Notes: generated by a model not told the origin, from the letters alone. A stretch of DNA of 7,024 nucleotides from Streptosporangiaceae bacterium (GCA_025934635.1 JAICWX010000398.1:1-7024), one strand, 5' to 3'. Counted from the stretch's first letter, positions 1-5,080 are shown. Numbers and translations: made by a program.

Positions 1-540
1 ACGGTCGTCAACATCATGCTGCCCCGCGGGGTGATCCTGGTGGACGGCTTCTCACCCGGCTTCCAGCCGCCGGCCGGCACCGAGGCCGAGCATGAGCGCC
101 GCCTGCGGGCCGTGGTCAAGGTCGGCGGGCAAGACGCCGACTCCCGGCACGGGCTGGGCGGGTACCACGGGTCGGTGCACGTCCCCGCGGGCGTGACCAG
201 CACCGTCGTCTACTACGCGGTCGGCGTGTACTCCGAGGCCGGGAACGGCGTTCCGGTCTTCGACCAGCCCTGGAAGAACGTGGCGGCGACGTTCTACCAC
301 GAGCTCAACGAGGCCCGGACCGACCCCGACGTGGAAGACGCCATCAGGACCGGCGACAGCTCCAGGCTCGGCTGGTACTCCGCCCGGGGCGGCGAGATCG
401 GCGATATCCCGGTCACCGGGGCCGGCGCCAGCCTCGCCCTGGCTTTCACCGAGATCGAGCTGGCCGACGGCTCGGGCGCCGTCCCGGTCCAGCTGATGTG
501 GTCGAACAAGCACGACGGTCCCGCCCGCCGCGTCGACTAG
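1..540 (+). CDS. Hypothetical protein with HELNEA motif, C-terminal part (5' partial)
   Basis: The frame is open from base 1 to the TAG at 538-540, with no stop before the ATG at 16, and the residues before that ATG (TVVNI) read as protein. I therefore treat it as a gene entering from the left, not one starting at 16. About 179 residues are visible. A stretch rich in beta-type residues (SVHVPAGVTSTVVYYAVGVYS) is followed by PWKNVAATFYHELNEARTDP, then GWYSARGGEIGDIPV, and ends near VQLMWSNKHDGP. The order HELxEAxTDP ... GW(Y) ... G.EIGD ... VQ..WSN resembles a pattern I recall from exordium/phosphate-induced-type and related secreted proteins, where HELxEA may bind a metal. No enzyme activity is established that I know of. 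Codon use is normal high-GC actinobacterial. A strong hairpin terminator follows 53 bases after the stop. Function is unknown and the metal-site reading is inference. Confidence 0.75.
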   Translation, partial: TVVNIMLPRGVILVDGFSPGFQPPAGTEAEHERRLRAVVKVGGQDADSRHGLGGYHGSVHVPAGVTSTVVYYAVGVYSEAGNGVPVFDQPWKNVAATFYHELNEARTDPDVEDAIRTGDSSRLGWYSARGGEIGDIPVTGAGASLALAFTEIELADGSGAVPVQLMWSNKHDGPARRVD

Positions 541-593
541 CCGCGCCCGTCCCACGAACGCCCGGTGGTTCGCGGCGTGGATCACCGGGTCCC

Positions 594-637
594 GCCTTTC
601 GCCGGCCCGGCCTCGCCCGGCCGGGCCGGCGAAAGGC
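594..637 (+). terminator. Perfect 19-bp hairpin, transcription terminator
   Basis: Bases 594-612 and 619-637 are exact reverse complements (19 bp), with the 6-base loop TCGCCC. The arm starts GCCTTTCGCCGG and the stem is mostly GC. It lies 53 bases after the stop of the HELNEA gene. There is no T-run after it, which is common for actinobacterial terminators. It could equally work for transcription arriving from the right, since the hairpin is symmetrical. Confidence 0.8.
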
Positions 638-648
638 ACCCACGAGCC

Positions 649-685
649 AATACGCGTATTTCCTATTTCGTCCAAACGAAATACG
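649..685. promoter_or_regulatory. Nested AT-rich inverted repeats, possible operator
   Basis: Three palindromes overlap here. AATACGCGTATT at 649-660 is a perfect 12-bp palindrome. TATTTCGT (664-671) pairs exactly with ACGAAATA (676-683) across a 4-base loop. CGTATTTC (655-662) pairs exactly with GAAATACG (678-685). The half-site CGTATTT/AAATACG thus occurs in several arrangements within 37 bases, which is typical of a regulator-binding site. It lies about 30 bases upstream of a TAAAAT box (714-719). No identified gene starts close enough to prove a target, so the operator role is inference. Confidence 0.4.
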
Positions 686-711
686 GCATCCCGTTTCCAG
701 GTCGCGGGTAA

Positions 712-813
712 CGTAAAATCTCAGTGGTATTGATCAAGTCGCTCGGCCTGTCCGTAGGCTCGGAGGTCACCGCCGTCATCAAGGCATCGGACCTCATCCT
801 GGCTACCGACTAA
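712..813 (+). pseudogene. Mop/TOBE (molbindin-type) domain remnant or tiny ORF
   Basis: The frame after the TAA at 709-711 reads RKISVVLIKSLGLSVGSEVT, then AVIKASDLILATD, and stops at TAA 811-813. The string GLSVGSEVTAVIKASDLILAT is very close to the second half of Mop/TOBE domains, which bind molybdate in molbindins and in ModE/ModC-type proteins and commonly read GLxVGxxVTAVIKASDVxLA. A complete domain needs roughly 65-70 residues, so about the first half is missing and no full copy lies upstream. A GTG (724) or TTG (730) could start it, and TAAAAT at 714-719 could act as a -10 box. I favour a decayed or truncated gene over an expressed 30-residue peptide. The homology is seen by eye only. 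Confidence 0.6.
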
Positions 814-824
814 GGCGGGCTACC

Positions 825-870
825 ACCGGTCCGGCTAGGGCGGCTCGACGCTCCGGCCGGGCCGGACGGT
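825..870 (+). terminator. Bulged GC hairpin after the TOBE remnant
   Basis: ACCG-g-TCCGGC at 825-835 pairs with GCCGGACGGT at 861-870, giving ten base pairs with one bulged G. It begins 11 bases after the TAA of the TOBE-like fragment, where a relic terminator would be expected. There is no T-run, and an alternative inner hairpin (TCCGGC at 852-857 with GCCGGA at 861-866) competes with it. Weak support. Confidence 0.3.
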
Positions 871-950
871 GGAAAACCTGGCTGGCCGGGCACCTCTAAG
901 CCAGGCCCATATCCGGGTGAACTTATACTGCTTGCTCGCGGGCAATTACC

Positions 951-956
951 AGGGAG
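951..956 (+). promoter_or_regulatory. Ribosome binding site AGGGAG of the first MarR gene
   Basis: AGGGAG lies 7 bases before the ATG at 964 and supports that start. A TATACT box at 924-929 could be the -10 element, but no convincing -35 is visible. The inverted repeat CCTGGCT ... AGCCAGG (877-905) sits just upstream and could be an autoregulatory operator, although that is a guess. Confidence 0.5.
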
Positions 957-963
957 CGCGGGC

Positions 964-1437
964 ATGGACAACGACACGGTCATCCGGTTGCGGCGTGTCG
1001 TCCTGAAGCTCGCCCGGCAGCTCAACGCCGCCTCCCGGGAGGAAGGCCTGACCCCGACCCAGGCGTCGGTGCTGGGCATCACCACCATCCGCGGGCCGCT
1101 CAGCCTGGCCGAGCTTACCGAGCTCGAGGGGATCAACCCGACAATGCTGTCCCGCGTCATCGGCACGCTCGATTCCTATGAGCTGATCAACCGGCTGCGC
1201 GACCCCGACGATTTCCGCGCGGCCCGGGTCGAGATCACGCCGAAGGGCAAGAGCGTCTACGAGCGGATCACCGCGCAGCGCATGGCGGTTATCTCCGAGT
1301 CGGTGGACGGCCTGCCCGCCGGGCAGCAGGCCGCGCTGCTCGCGGCGCTGCCGGCGCTGGAGAACCTGGCCGAGGACCTGCGGGACACGGTCCGGCGCGG
1401 CCGGCACCGGCTCCGCGACGCGCCCGCTGCCGACTGA
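964..1437 (+). CDS. MarR family transcriptional regulator (157 aa)
   Basis: The protein is a winged helix-turn-helix regulator of MarR size (usual 140-170 residues). The N-terminal helix (about 5-24) would form part of the dimer interface. The helix-turn-helix spans about 46-74 (LSLAELTELEGINPTMLSRV), and the wing is seen as RDPDDFRAARVEITPKG at 79-95. A long C-terminal helix at about 117-147 completes the dimer arm. Members bind palindromic operators as dimers and leave DNA on binding small phenolic or lipophilic ligands or on oxidation. The ligand cannot be read here, and the protein has no cysteine, so thiol-based redox sensing is unlikely. The start is fixed by AGGGAG 7 bases upstream. 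The nearest downstream gene is the alkyltransferase, 123 bases away on the same strand with its own probable promoter, so a shared transcript is uncertain. No partner gene is obvious. Confidence 0.9.
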   Translation: MDNDTVIRLRRVVLKLARQLNAASREEGLTPTQASVLGITTIRGPLSLAELTELEGINPTMLSRVIGTLDSYELINRLRDPDDFRAARVEITPKGKSVYERITAQRMAVISESVDGLPAGQQAALLAALPALENLAEDLRDTVRRGRHRLRDAPAAD

Positions 1438-1548
1438 CCGGCCCGCGCCCGCCCTTTATCCCGAACGAGGCCCGGTTCCCCCATCGCCCCCACCGCCGCG
1501 CCGCATCGCCGTGTCCGAAACCCGCCAGCTTCTCGTCCTGCCGCTTCC

Positions 1549-1554
1549 TAGCCT
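1549..1554 (+). promoter_or_regulatory. Possible leaderless -10 box (TAGCCT) of ogt
   Basis: TAGCCT fits the actinobacterial TANNNT -10 pattern and ends 6 bases before the ATG at 1561, so transcription would begin at or next to the start codon. No Shine-Dalgarno sequence lies in front of that ATG, which agrees with a leaderless message. No clear -35 element is seen. The same 6-base spacing occurs at the second MarR gene. Confidence 0.4.
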
Positions 1555-1560
1555 GGGTAC

Positions 1561-2064
1561 ATGACCAGTTACACGACGATGCCAAGCCCCGTAGGCGAGC
1601 TTCTCCTGGTCGGCCAGCCGGCCGGGGACGGCGTGCGGCTCACTCACGTGTCGATGGACGGACAGCGCTTCGCACCCGAGGTACGCCCGGAATGGCGCGC
1701 GGACCCGGCGCCCTTCGCCGCCGTGATCCGCCAGCTCACCGCCTACTTCGCCGGTGACCTGACCGAGTTCGACCTGGATCTCGCCCCGCACGGCACCGAG
1801 TTCCAGCAGCGGATCTGGCAGGCCCTGGACTCCGTCCGGTACGGCACGACCACCACCTACGGTCAGCTGGCCGCCCAGCTCGGCGTCCCGCGCGACCGCA
1901 TCCAGGCGCTCGGCGCCGCCATCGGGGCCAACCCGCTCGCCATCATCCGCCCGTGCCACCGGGTGGTCGGCTCGGACGGGGCCATGCGCGGCTACGCCGG
2001 CGGGGTCGAGCGCAAGCAGCAGCTGCTCGCCCACGAGGGCGCCCTGCTGGGGACCTCATGGTGA
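1561..2064 (+). CDS. ogt: Methylated-DNA-[protein]-cysteine S-methyltransferase (167 aa)
   Basis: A suicide repair protein that moves an alkyl group from O6-alkylguanine (and O4-alkylthymine) in DNA onto its own cysteine. The N-terminal ribonuclease-like domain covers about 1-78, and the DNA-binding/active-site domain starts at FQQRIWQALDSVRYGTTTTY (81-100). The helix-turn-helix region follows, then NPLAIIRPCHRVVGSDGAMR with the acceptor Cys132, and GYAGGVERKQQLLAHEG near the C-terminus. Length is normal for Ogt. The residue aligned with the base-flipping arginine of the human enzyme (Arg128, in RAVGG) is Gln115 in IQALGAA. The residue before PCHR is Arg131, where Val or Ile is usual. From memory such IQALGAAIGANP/RPCHR sequences form an actinobacterial subgroup, so this may be normal for it. 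The 3' end overlaps the next gene by 7 bases (or 4 with the GTG start), implying translational coupling. Specific substrates are not known. Confidence 0.93.
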   Translation: MTSYTTMPSPVGELLLVGQPAGDGVRLTHVSMDGQRFAPEVRPEWRADPAPFAAVIRQLTAYFAGDLTEFDLDLAPHGTEFQQRIWQALDSVRYGTTTTYGQLAAQLGVPRDRIQALGAAIGANPLAIIRPCHRVVGSDGAMRGYAGGVERKQQLLAHEGALLGTSW

Positions 2065-2783
2065 CCACGGCCGGCCTGCCCGCGGATCTGCCCGCGGATC
2101 TGGGCGCCGACTGGGGAGCGGTCCGGGCGGAGCTCGATGAGGCGGGCTGCGCCCGGACGCCCCGGCTGCTCACGGCGGAGCAGTGCCGCGAGCTGATCGC
2201 CCTGTACGACAAGCCGGAGCTGTTCCGCAGCACGGTCGACATGGCCAGGCACCGGTTCGGCTCCGGCCAGTACCGGTACTTCACCCACGACCTGCCCGCC
2301 CCCGTCCGCGAGCTGCGCGCGGCGCTCTACCCGCACCTGCTGGTGATCGCCCGCGACTGGGCCGGCCGTCTCGGCCGGCCGGCCCCGTGGCCGGACACGC
2401 TGGGGGAGTGGCTGGAGGAGTGCCACCGGGCCGGGCAGGGCAAGAGCGCCCAGATCCTGCTGCGCTACCAGGCCGGCGACTGGAACGCCCTGCACCGCGA
2501 CCTGTTCGGCGACCTGATCTTCCCGCTGCAGGTCGTGGTGGGCCTGGACGAGTACGGCACCGACTACACCGGTGGTGAGTTCCTCCTGGTCGAGCAGCGG
2601 CCGCGGGCCCAGTCCCGGGGCACCTGCACCGTCCTGGAGCAGGGGCACGGGCTCATCTTCACCACCCGGGACCGCCCGGTGCGCAGCGCGCGCGGCTGGT
2701 CCGCCAGCCCCGTCCGGCACGGCGTCAGCACCGTGCGCTCCGGCCACCGGCACACCCTGGGCCTCGTCTTCCACGACGCCTGA
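2058..2783 (+). CDS. 2-oxoglutarate/Fe(II) oxygenase, probable DNA-alkylation-repair type (241 aa)
   Basis: The protein carries the 2OG/Fe(II) oxygenase signature. LHRDLFGD gives the HxD metal ligands (His146, Asp148). RHGVSTV gives the distal His221, and SGHRHTLGLVF supplies Arg231, the likely 2-oxoglutarate-binding basic residue ten residues later. The middle strand region FPLQVVVGLDEYGTDYTGGEFLLVEQRPR (155-183) fits the double-stranded beta-helix core. It resembles the Pfam family I recall as 'oxygenase catalysing oxidative methylation of damaged DNA' (PF09859), which is AlkB-like in concept. The ATG at 2058 overlaps the ogt end. A GTG at 2061 in a GTGA overlap is an equally good start, since GGGGA (2049-2053) is 7 bases before it but only 4 before the ATG. 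The overlap with ogt suggests the two proteins work in the same repair response. Residues 7-18 contain a small exact repeat (LPADLPAD) from a 12-bp duplication at 2076-2099. Substrate is unproven. Confidence 0.82.
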   Translation: MVTTAGLPADLPADLGADWGAVRAELDEAGCARTPRLLTAEQCRELIALYDKPELFRSTVDMARHRFGSGQYRYFTHDLPAPVRELRAALYPHLLVIARDWAGRLGRPAPWPDTLGEWLEECHRAGQGKSAQILLRYQAGDWNALHRDLFGDLIFPLQVVVGLDEYGTDYTGGEFLLVEQRPRAQSRGTCTVLEQGHGLIFTTRDRPVRSARGWSASPVRHGVSTVRSGHRHTLGLVFHDA

Positions 2784-2784
2784 G

Positions 2785-2823
2785 ACGGCCGCGGGACCGC
2801 CGCTACCCCGCCGGGGTGGCCGT
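2785..2823. terminator. Stem-loop between convergent genes, possible bidirectional terminator
   Basis: ACCCC-GCC-GGGGT (2805-2817) is a perfect small hairpin. Around it ACGGCC (2785-2790) pairs with GGCCGT (2818-2823). It lies just after the oxygenase stop and in front of the transporter end on the other strand. No T-run is present. It overlaps the out-of-frame tail of the transporter, so if that tail is real the inner hairpin sits at its last codons. Confidence 0.3.
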
Positions 2824-2886
2824 GACGTAGCCGCCGTCGGCGGCCAGCGTGCCGGGAGCGTCCGGGTTGATCACCCAGATGTTGCT
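2803..2886 (-). pseudogene. Out-of-frame C-terminal tail of the MFS transporter
   Basis: Just past the point where the transporter frame ends (DGSPAATSG, stop at 2871-2873), the neighbouring frame reads SNIWVINPDAPGTLAADGG and YVTATPAG, then stops with TAG at 2803-2805. Of these 27 codons 26 end in G or C, as in the real genes nearby, whereas the transporter's own last codons (gca gca aca tct) lose this bias. The simplest reading is a one-base deletion near 2886-2893 that cut off the true C-terminus. A sequencing error would look the same. The tail matches no domain I recognise. Confidence 0.45.
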
Positions 2887-4190
2887 GCGGGCGAGCCGTC
2901 CACTGCGGCCACGATGATGCTCGCACCGGGCCCGGCCAGCTCGGCGTTGCCCTCGACCGGGATGAGCGCCGCGGCCGGGGCGGTCACCGCGGCGACCTGC
3001 TCGGCCTGCACCCGCTCGGCCTGGGTGAGCAGGCCGTGCGCGGTGGACAGGATCACGATCCCGAGCAGGATCGCGCCGACGCCGATGTAGAACGGGAAGT
3101 GGATGTTGACGGCGAGGACCATCCGGCCGGCCGCATACGGCGCGAGACCGCCGCCGATGAACCGGACGAAGCCGTAGGCCGCCGCCGCGACCGGCTTCTC
3201 CACGGGGGAGACGGTCATCACCGCCTGGGTGGTGATCGTGTTGTTCACCCCGATGAAGATGCCGGAGATGATCACGGCCGGGATCAGCACCGCCCGCTCC
3301 GTCGTCCAGATCGCGATGACCAGCACCACGACCGCGAACGCGGTCAGGTTCGCGTACATGGTCTTGGCAATGCCCAGCCGGGCCTGCAGCCAGGGCGCGC
3401 CGAACACGGCGAACAAGGCGACGAAGATGCCCCAGCCGGTGAAGACCAGGCCGAGCTTGATCGGACTCAGGTTCATCGGGAACGGCGCGTAACCCAGGAC
3501 GGTGAAAAAGCCCCAGTTGTAGCACAGTGCGGTCAGCGACATCGTCAGCAGGCCGCGGTGCTTCAGCGCCCGCAGCGGCGCGGACAACGAGGTCGGCTTG
3601 ACCGGTTTCGGCGTCGGCTCGACCAGCACGATGGTGGCGATCAGCGCGATGGCCATCAGGGCGGCCACCCCGTAGAACGGGCCCCGCCAGCTGACCTCGC
3701 CCAGCGTCCCGCCAAGCAGCGGCCCGATCGCGATGCCGACGCCGAGCGCCGTCTCATAGAGCACGATCGCGCCGGCGAACCCGCCGCTGGCCGAGGCGAC
3801 GATGACCGCCAGCGAGGTCGCGATGAACAGCGCGTTGCCCACGCCCCAGCCCGCCCGGAACCCGATGATCCCGTTGATGCTGGGGGAGGCCCCGGCCGCC
3901 GCGCTGAACAGCACGATCAGGATCAGCCCGGCGATCAGCGTCTTCTTGGCCCCCAGCCGGCTGGACACCCAGTTGGTGATCAGCATGGCCACCGCCGTGA
4001 CCACCAGGTAGCTGGTGAACAGCAGCGTCACCTCGCTGGGCGAGGCCTTCAGCTCATGGGAGATAGCCGGCAGGATCGGGTCGACGAGGCCGATGCCCAT
4101 GAACGAGACGACACAGGCGAACGCGACGGCGAAGACGGCTTTCGGCTGCCGGAACGGGCTCGCGACCGAGCCTGCGTGGGTGCCGCTCAT
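2871..4190 (-). CDS. MFS transporter, DHA1-type drug/H+ antiporter (439 aa)
   Basis: An integral membrane efflux protein with about 12 predicted helices. Helix 1 (18-40) carries Asp37 in GIGLVDPILP. A motif-A-like loop NWVSSRLGAKKTL (73-85) follows helix 2. The antiporter motif C, ALGVGIAIGPLLGG (148-161), marks it as a proton-driven exporter rather than a symporter. The central loop is EPTPKPVKPTSLSAPLRALKHRG (191-213). Helices 7-12 follow, with GVNNTITTQAVMTVSPVEKP at 314-333. It resembles the YfmO-like multidrug group from memory; substrate unknown. The start ATG (4190) is supported by AAGGAGA on the minus strand at 4203-4197, 6 bases upstream. A MarR gene lies 121 bases upstream on the same strand, giving a regulator-efflux pair. 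The C-terminal tail beyond residue 390 is hydrophilic, then has a hydrophobic patch (ASIIVAAV), and appears frameshifted after about residue 434. Confidence 0.9.
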   Translation of the reverse strand: MSGTHAGSVASPFRQPKAVFAVAFACVVSFMGIGLVDPILPAISHELKASPSEVTLLFTSYLVVTAVAMLITNWVSSRLGAKKTLIAGLILIVLFSAAAGASPSINGIIGFRAGWGVGNALFIATSLAVIVASASGGFAGAIVLYETALGVGIAIGPLLGGTLGEVSWRGPFYGVAALMAIALIATIVLVEPTPKPVKPTSLSAPLRALKHRGLLTMSLTALCYNWGFFTVLGYAPFPMNLSPIKLGLVFTGWGIFVALFAVFGAPWLQARLGIAKTMYANLTAFAVVVLVIAIWTTERAVLIPAVIISGIFIGVNNTITTQAVMTVSPVEKPVAAAAYGFVRFIGGGLAPYAAGRMVLAVNIHFPFYIGVGAILLGIVILSTAHGLLTQAERVQAEQVAAVTAPAAALIPVEGNAELAGPGASIIVAAVDGSPAATSG

Positions 4191-4196
4191 CGGCGG

Positions 4197-4203
4197 TCTC
4201 CTT
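4197..4203 (-). promoter_or_regulatory. Strong ribosome binding site of the MFS gene
   Basis: The minus strand reads AAGGAGA, ending 6 bases before the ATG at 4190. It is the best Shine-Dalgarno sequence in the window and decides the start. Its strength contrasts with the second MarR gene, whose start has none. Confidence 0.8.
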
Positions 4204-4222
4204 CGAGGACAGGAGGGTTAGT

Positions 4223-4318
4223 GGTCATACCGGGTCAGGCGGGCTAATGGTGTTCTCGGGCCAGTGGGATTAACAGTGCTTCACGGTCAGGCGGTCAGCG
4301 GTCGCTCTGGGTCAGGCG
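4223..4318. repeat. Cluster of five GGTCA motifs, three as GGTCAGGCG
   Basis: GGTCA starts at 4223, 4233, 4285, 4293 and 4310. The three at 4233, 4285 and 4310 extend to the 9-mer GGTCAGGCG, and the last covers the stop codon of the MarR gene. Spacings of 10 and 52 place three of them on about the same face of the helix. They fill the gap just upstream of the transporter. They could be direct-repeat binding sites for an activator or the remains of local duplication. No protein can be assigned. Confidence 0.4.
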
Positions 4319-4794
4319 AACTGGGCAGCCCGGCCGGGCGGACTGGCGGCGTCTGGGCCCCCGTCACGATCGGCGCTGGTCAGCGCGTCGATGGCGGGCA
4401 GCGCGGCGTTGAGTGCCGCCCGCTCCTCCGGGCTGATGCGGGCCAGGATGGCGGCGAGCCGGTCGGCCCGGATCGCCCGGCGCCGGGCCAGCGTGTCCCG
4501 TCCCTGGTCGGTCAGCCGGACCTGCACCACCCGCCCGTCGGCCGGATCCGCCTCCCGGCGGACCAGCCCGCTGTCCTGCAGCCGCGCGATCAGCTGCGTC
4601 ATGGCCGGCTGGGTGACGCCCTCCCGGACAGCGAGCGCGGTGAGCCGCTGCGGTCCCGACCGCTCCAGCGTGGCCAGCGTCGCGGCCGCCGTCAGCGACA
4701 GCCCGTCCGGCGGGCTCAGCGACCGGAACAGCCCGATCAGCCGCTCGAGACCGGCCGCCACCCCGCCCGCCAGCGTCCGCTCGGAAATTTCCAT
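4312..4794 (-). CDS. MarR family transcriptional regulator of the MFS pair (160 aa)
   Basis: A winged helix-turn-helix protein of MarR type. The helix-turn-helix is at about 50-76 (RLTALAVREGVTQPAMTQLI), with the recognition helix starting near TQPAMTQ. The wing is the classic EADPADGRVVQVRLTDQG (81-98). N- and C-terminal helices (6-25 and about 101-139) would make the dimer. The last 20 residues are Pro/Ala/Gly-rich and look unstructured. It precedes an MFS exporter on the same strand, so it most likely represses both genes until a substrate of the pump binds. The ATG sits inside an ATAAG-TTT-CTTAT palindrome and follows a TATAAG box by 6 bases with no Shine-Dalgarno, so the message is probably leaderless and autorepressed. 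No cysteine is present. The inducer cannot be inferred. Confidence 0.92.
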   Translation of the reverse strand: MEISERTLAGGVAAGLERLIGLFRSLSPPDGLSLTAAATLATLERSGPQRLTALAVREGVTQPAMTQLIARLQDSGLVRREADPADGRVVQVRLTDQGRDTLARRRAIRADRLAAILARISPEERAALNAALPAIDALTSADRDGGPDAASPPGRAAQFA

Positions 4795-4819
4795 AAGAAA
4801 CTTATATCACGTACTTATG
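4792..4819 (-). promoter_or_regulatory. Leaderless promoter and MarR operator
   Basis: On the minus strand the order is CATAAG (4819-4814), TATAAG (4806-4801), TTT, then CTTATG (4797-4792), where the last ATG is the start codon. ATAAG-TTT-CTTAT is a 13-base inverted repeat, and a further ATAAG half-site lies 13 bases upstream in direct orientation. TATAAG matches the -10 consensus at five of six bases and is 6 bases from the ATG. A dimeric repressor bound here would block both polymerase and the start site. The region is markedly AT-rich compared with its surroundings. Binding of the local MarR protein is inference. Confidence 0.6.
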
Positions 4820-4948
4820 TAAAAATCGAGCCATGCCCGTCCCGCGGGCTCCGCCCCGCTACCCAGCCTCAACCATCCAGCCCCGCCACCCAGCACCAGC
4901 CAATCCAGCCCCAGCCATCCAGCTGGGATCGCCTCGTCAGGCTGCGGC

Positions 4949-5002
4949 CAGCGACATCGATGGAACATCCACGTCGTCCCAGCGCAATGCCAGGAACTTA
5001 AG
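4949..5002 (+). repeat. 54-bp palindromic repeat, copy 1
   Basis: It matches the reverse complement of 5274-5327 at 43 of 54 positions. The inner 20 bases (4983-5002, CGCAATGCCAGGAACTTAAG) are identical to those at 5293-5274. Its hairpin half (CAGCGACATCGATG, then CATCCACGTCG) is degenerate compared with copy 2, so the stem is imperfect. Matching stops cleanly after CTTAAG on one side and before CAGCG on the other. Confidence 0.8.
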
Positions 5003-5027
5003 CCGACGCCCTCGCGCCATGCGGTTT

Positions 5028-5080
5028 CATGATCGCGGGCAGTTCTGGCCGTATAGAGGCCAGAACTGCCCGCGATCATG
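5028..5080. repeat. Perfect 23-bp hairpin (7-base loop)
   Basis: Bases 5028-5050 and 5058-5080 are exact reverse complements over 23 bp around the loop GTATAGA. The arm begins CATGATCGCGGGCAG and ends TTCTGGCC. No second copy exists in the window. Perfect conservation over this length with no T-run suggests a mobile or REP-like palindrome, but it could also act as a symmetrical terminator between the regulator promoter and the GH15 gene. Confidence 0.85.

Larger units (their letters stand above)
541..963. other. Gene-poor interval: terminator, AT-rich palindromes, gene remnant, promoter region
   Basis: These 423 bases hold no full-length gene. From left to right they contain the 594-637 hairpin, an AT-rich island with nested palindromes at 649-685, a TOBE-like coding fragment at 712-813, and a bulged hairpin at 825-870 (ACCG-g-TCCGGC pairing with GCCGGACGGT). 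A 7-bp inverted repeat CCTGGCT/AGCCAGG follows at 877-905, and then the promoter and ribosome site of the MarR gene. The AT content of 649-720 is clearly above that of the rest of the window. Confidence 0.7.

Noticed and set aside
1953..2057. Upstream ATG at 1953 for the oxygenase, which would add 35 residues
   Set aside because: This would overlap ogt by over 100 bases with a low-complexity Arg/Ala-rich leader. The ATG at 2058 or GTG at 2061, next to GGGGA, fits the family start.
2360..2380. 9-bp GGCCGGCCG hairpin inside the oxygenase gene
   Set aside because: It encodes ordinary residues (AGRLGRP) in a GC-rich gene and is likely chance rather than a regulatory structure.
2871..2929. Fusion of the MFS transporter to a universal stress protein domain, suggested by IIVAAVDGSPAA
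   Set aside because: Only this short string resembles a UspA start. No nucleotide-binding motif or further domain follows in any frame before 2803.
3036..4247. 403-codon open frame on the + strand opposite the MFS gene
   Set aside because: Its product is an implausible string of Asp, Arg, Gln and His, caused by the GC bias of the opposite-strand transporter codons.
4855..4935. CCA/CAGC-rich tract as a CRISPR array or ordered tandem repeat
   Set aside because: Units vary in length and sequence, with no constant repeat or spacer. It is low-complexity DNA only.
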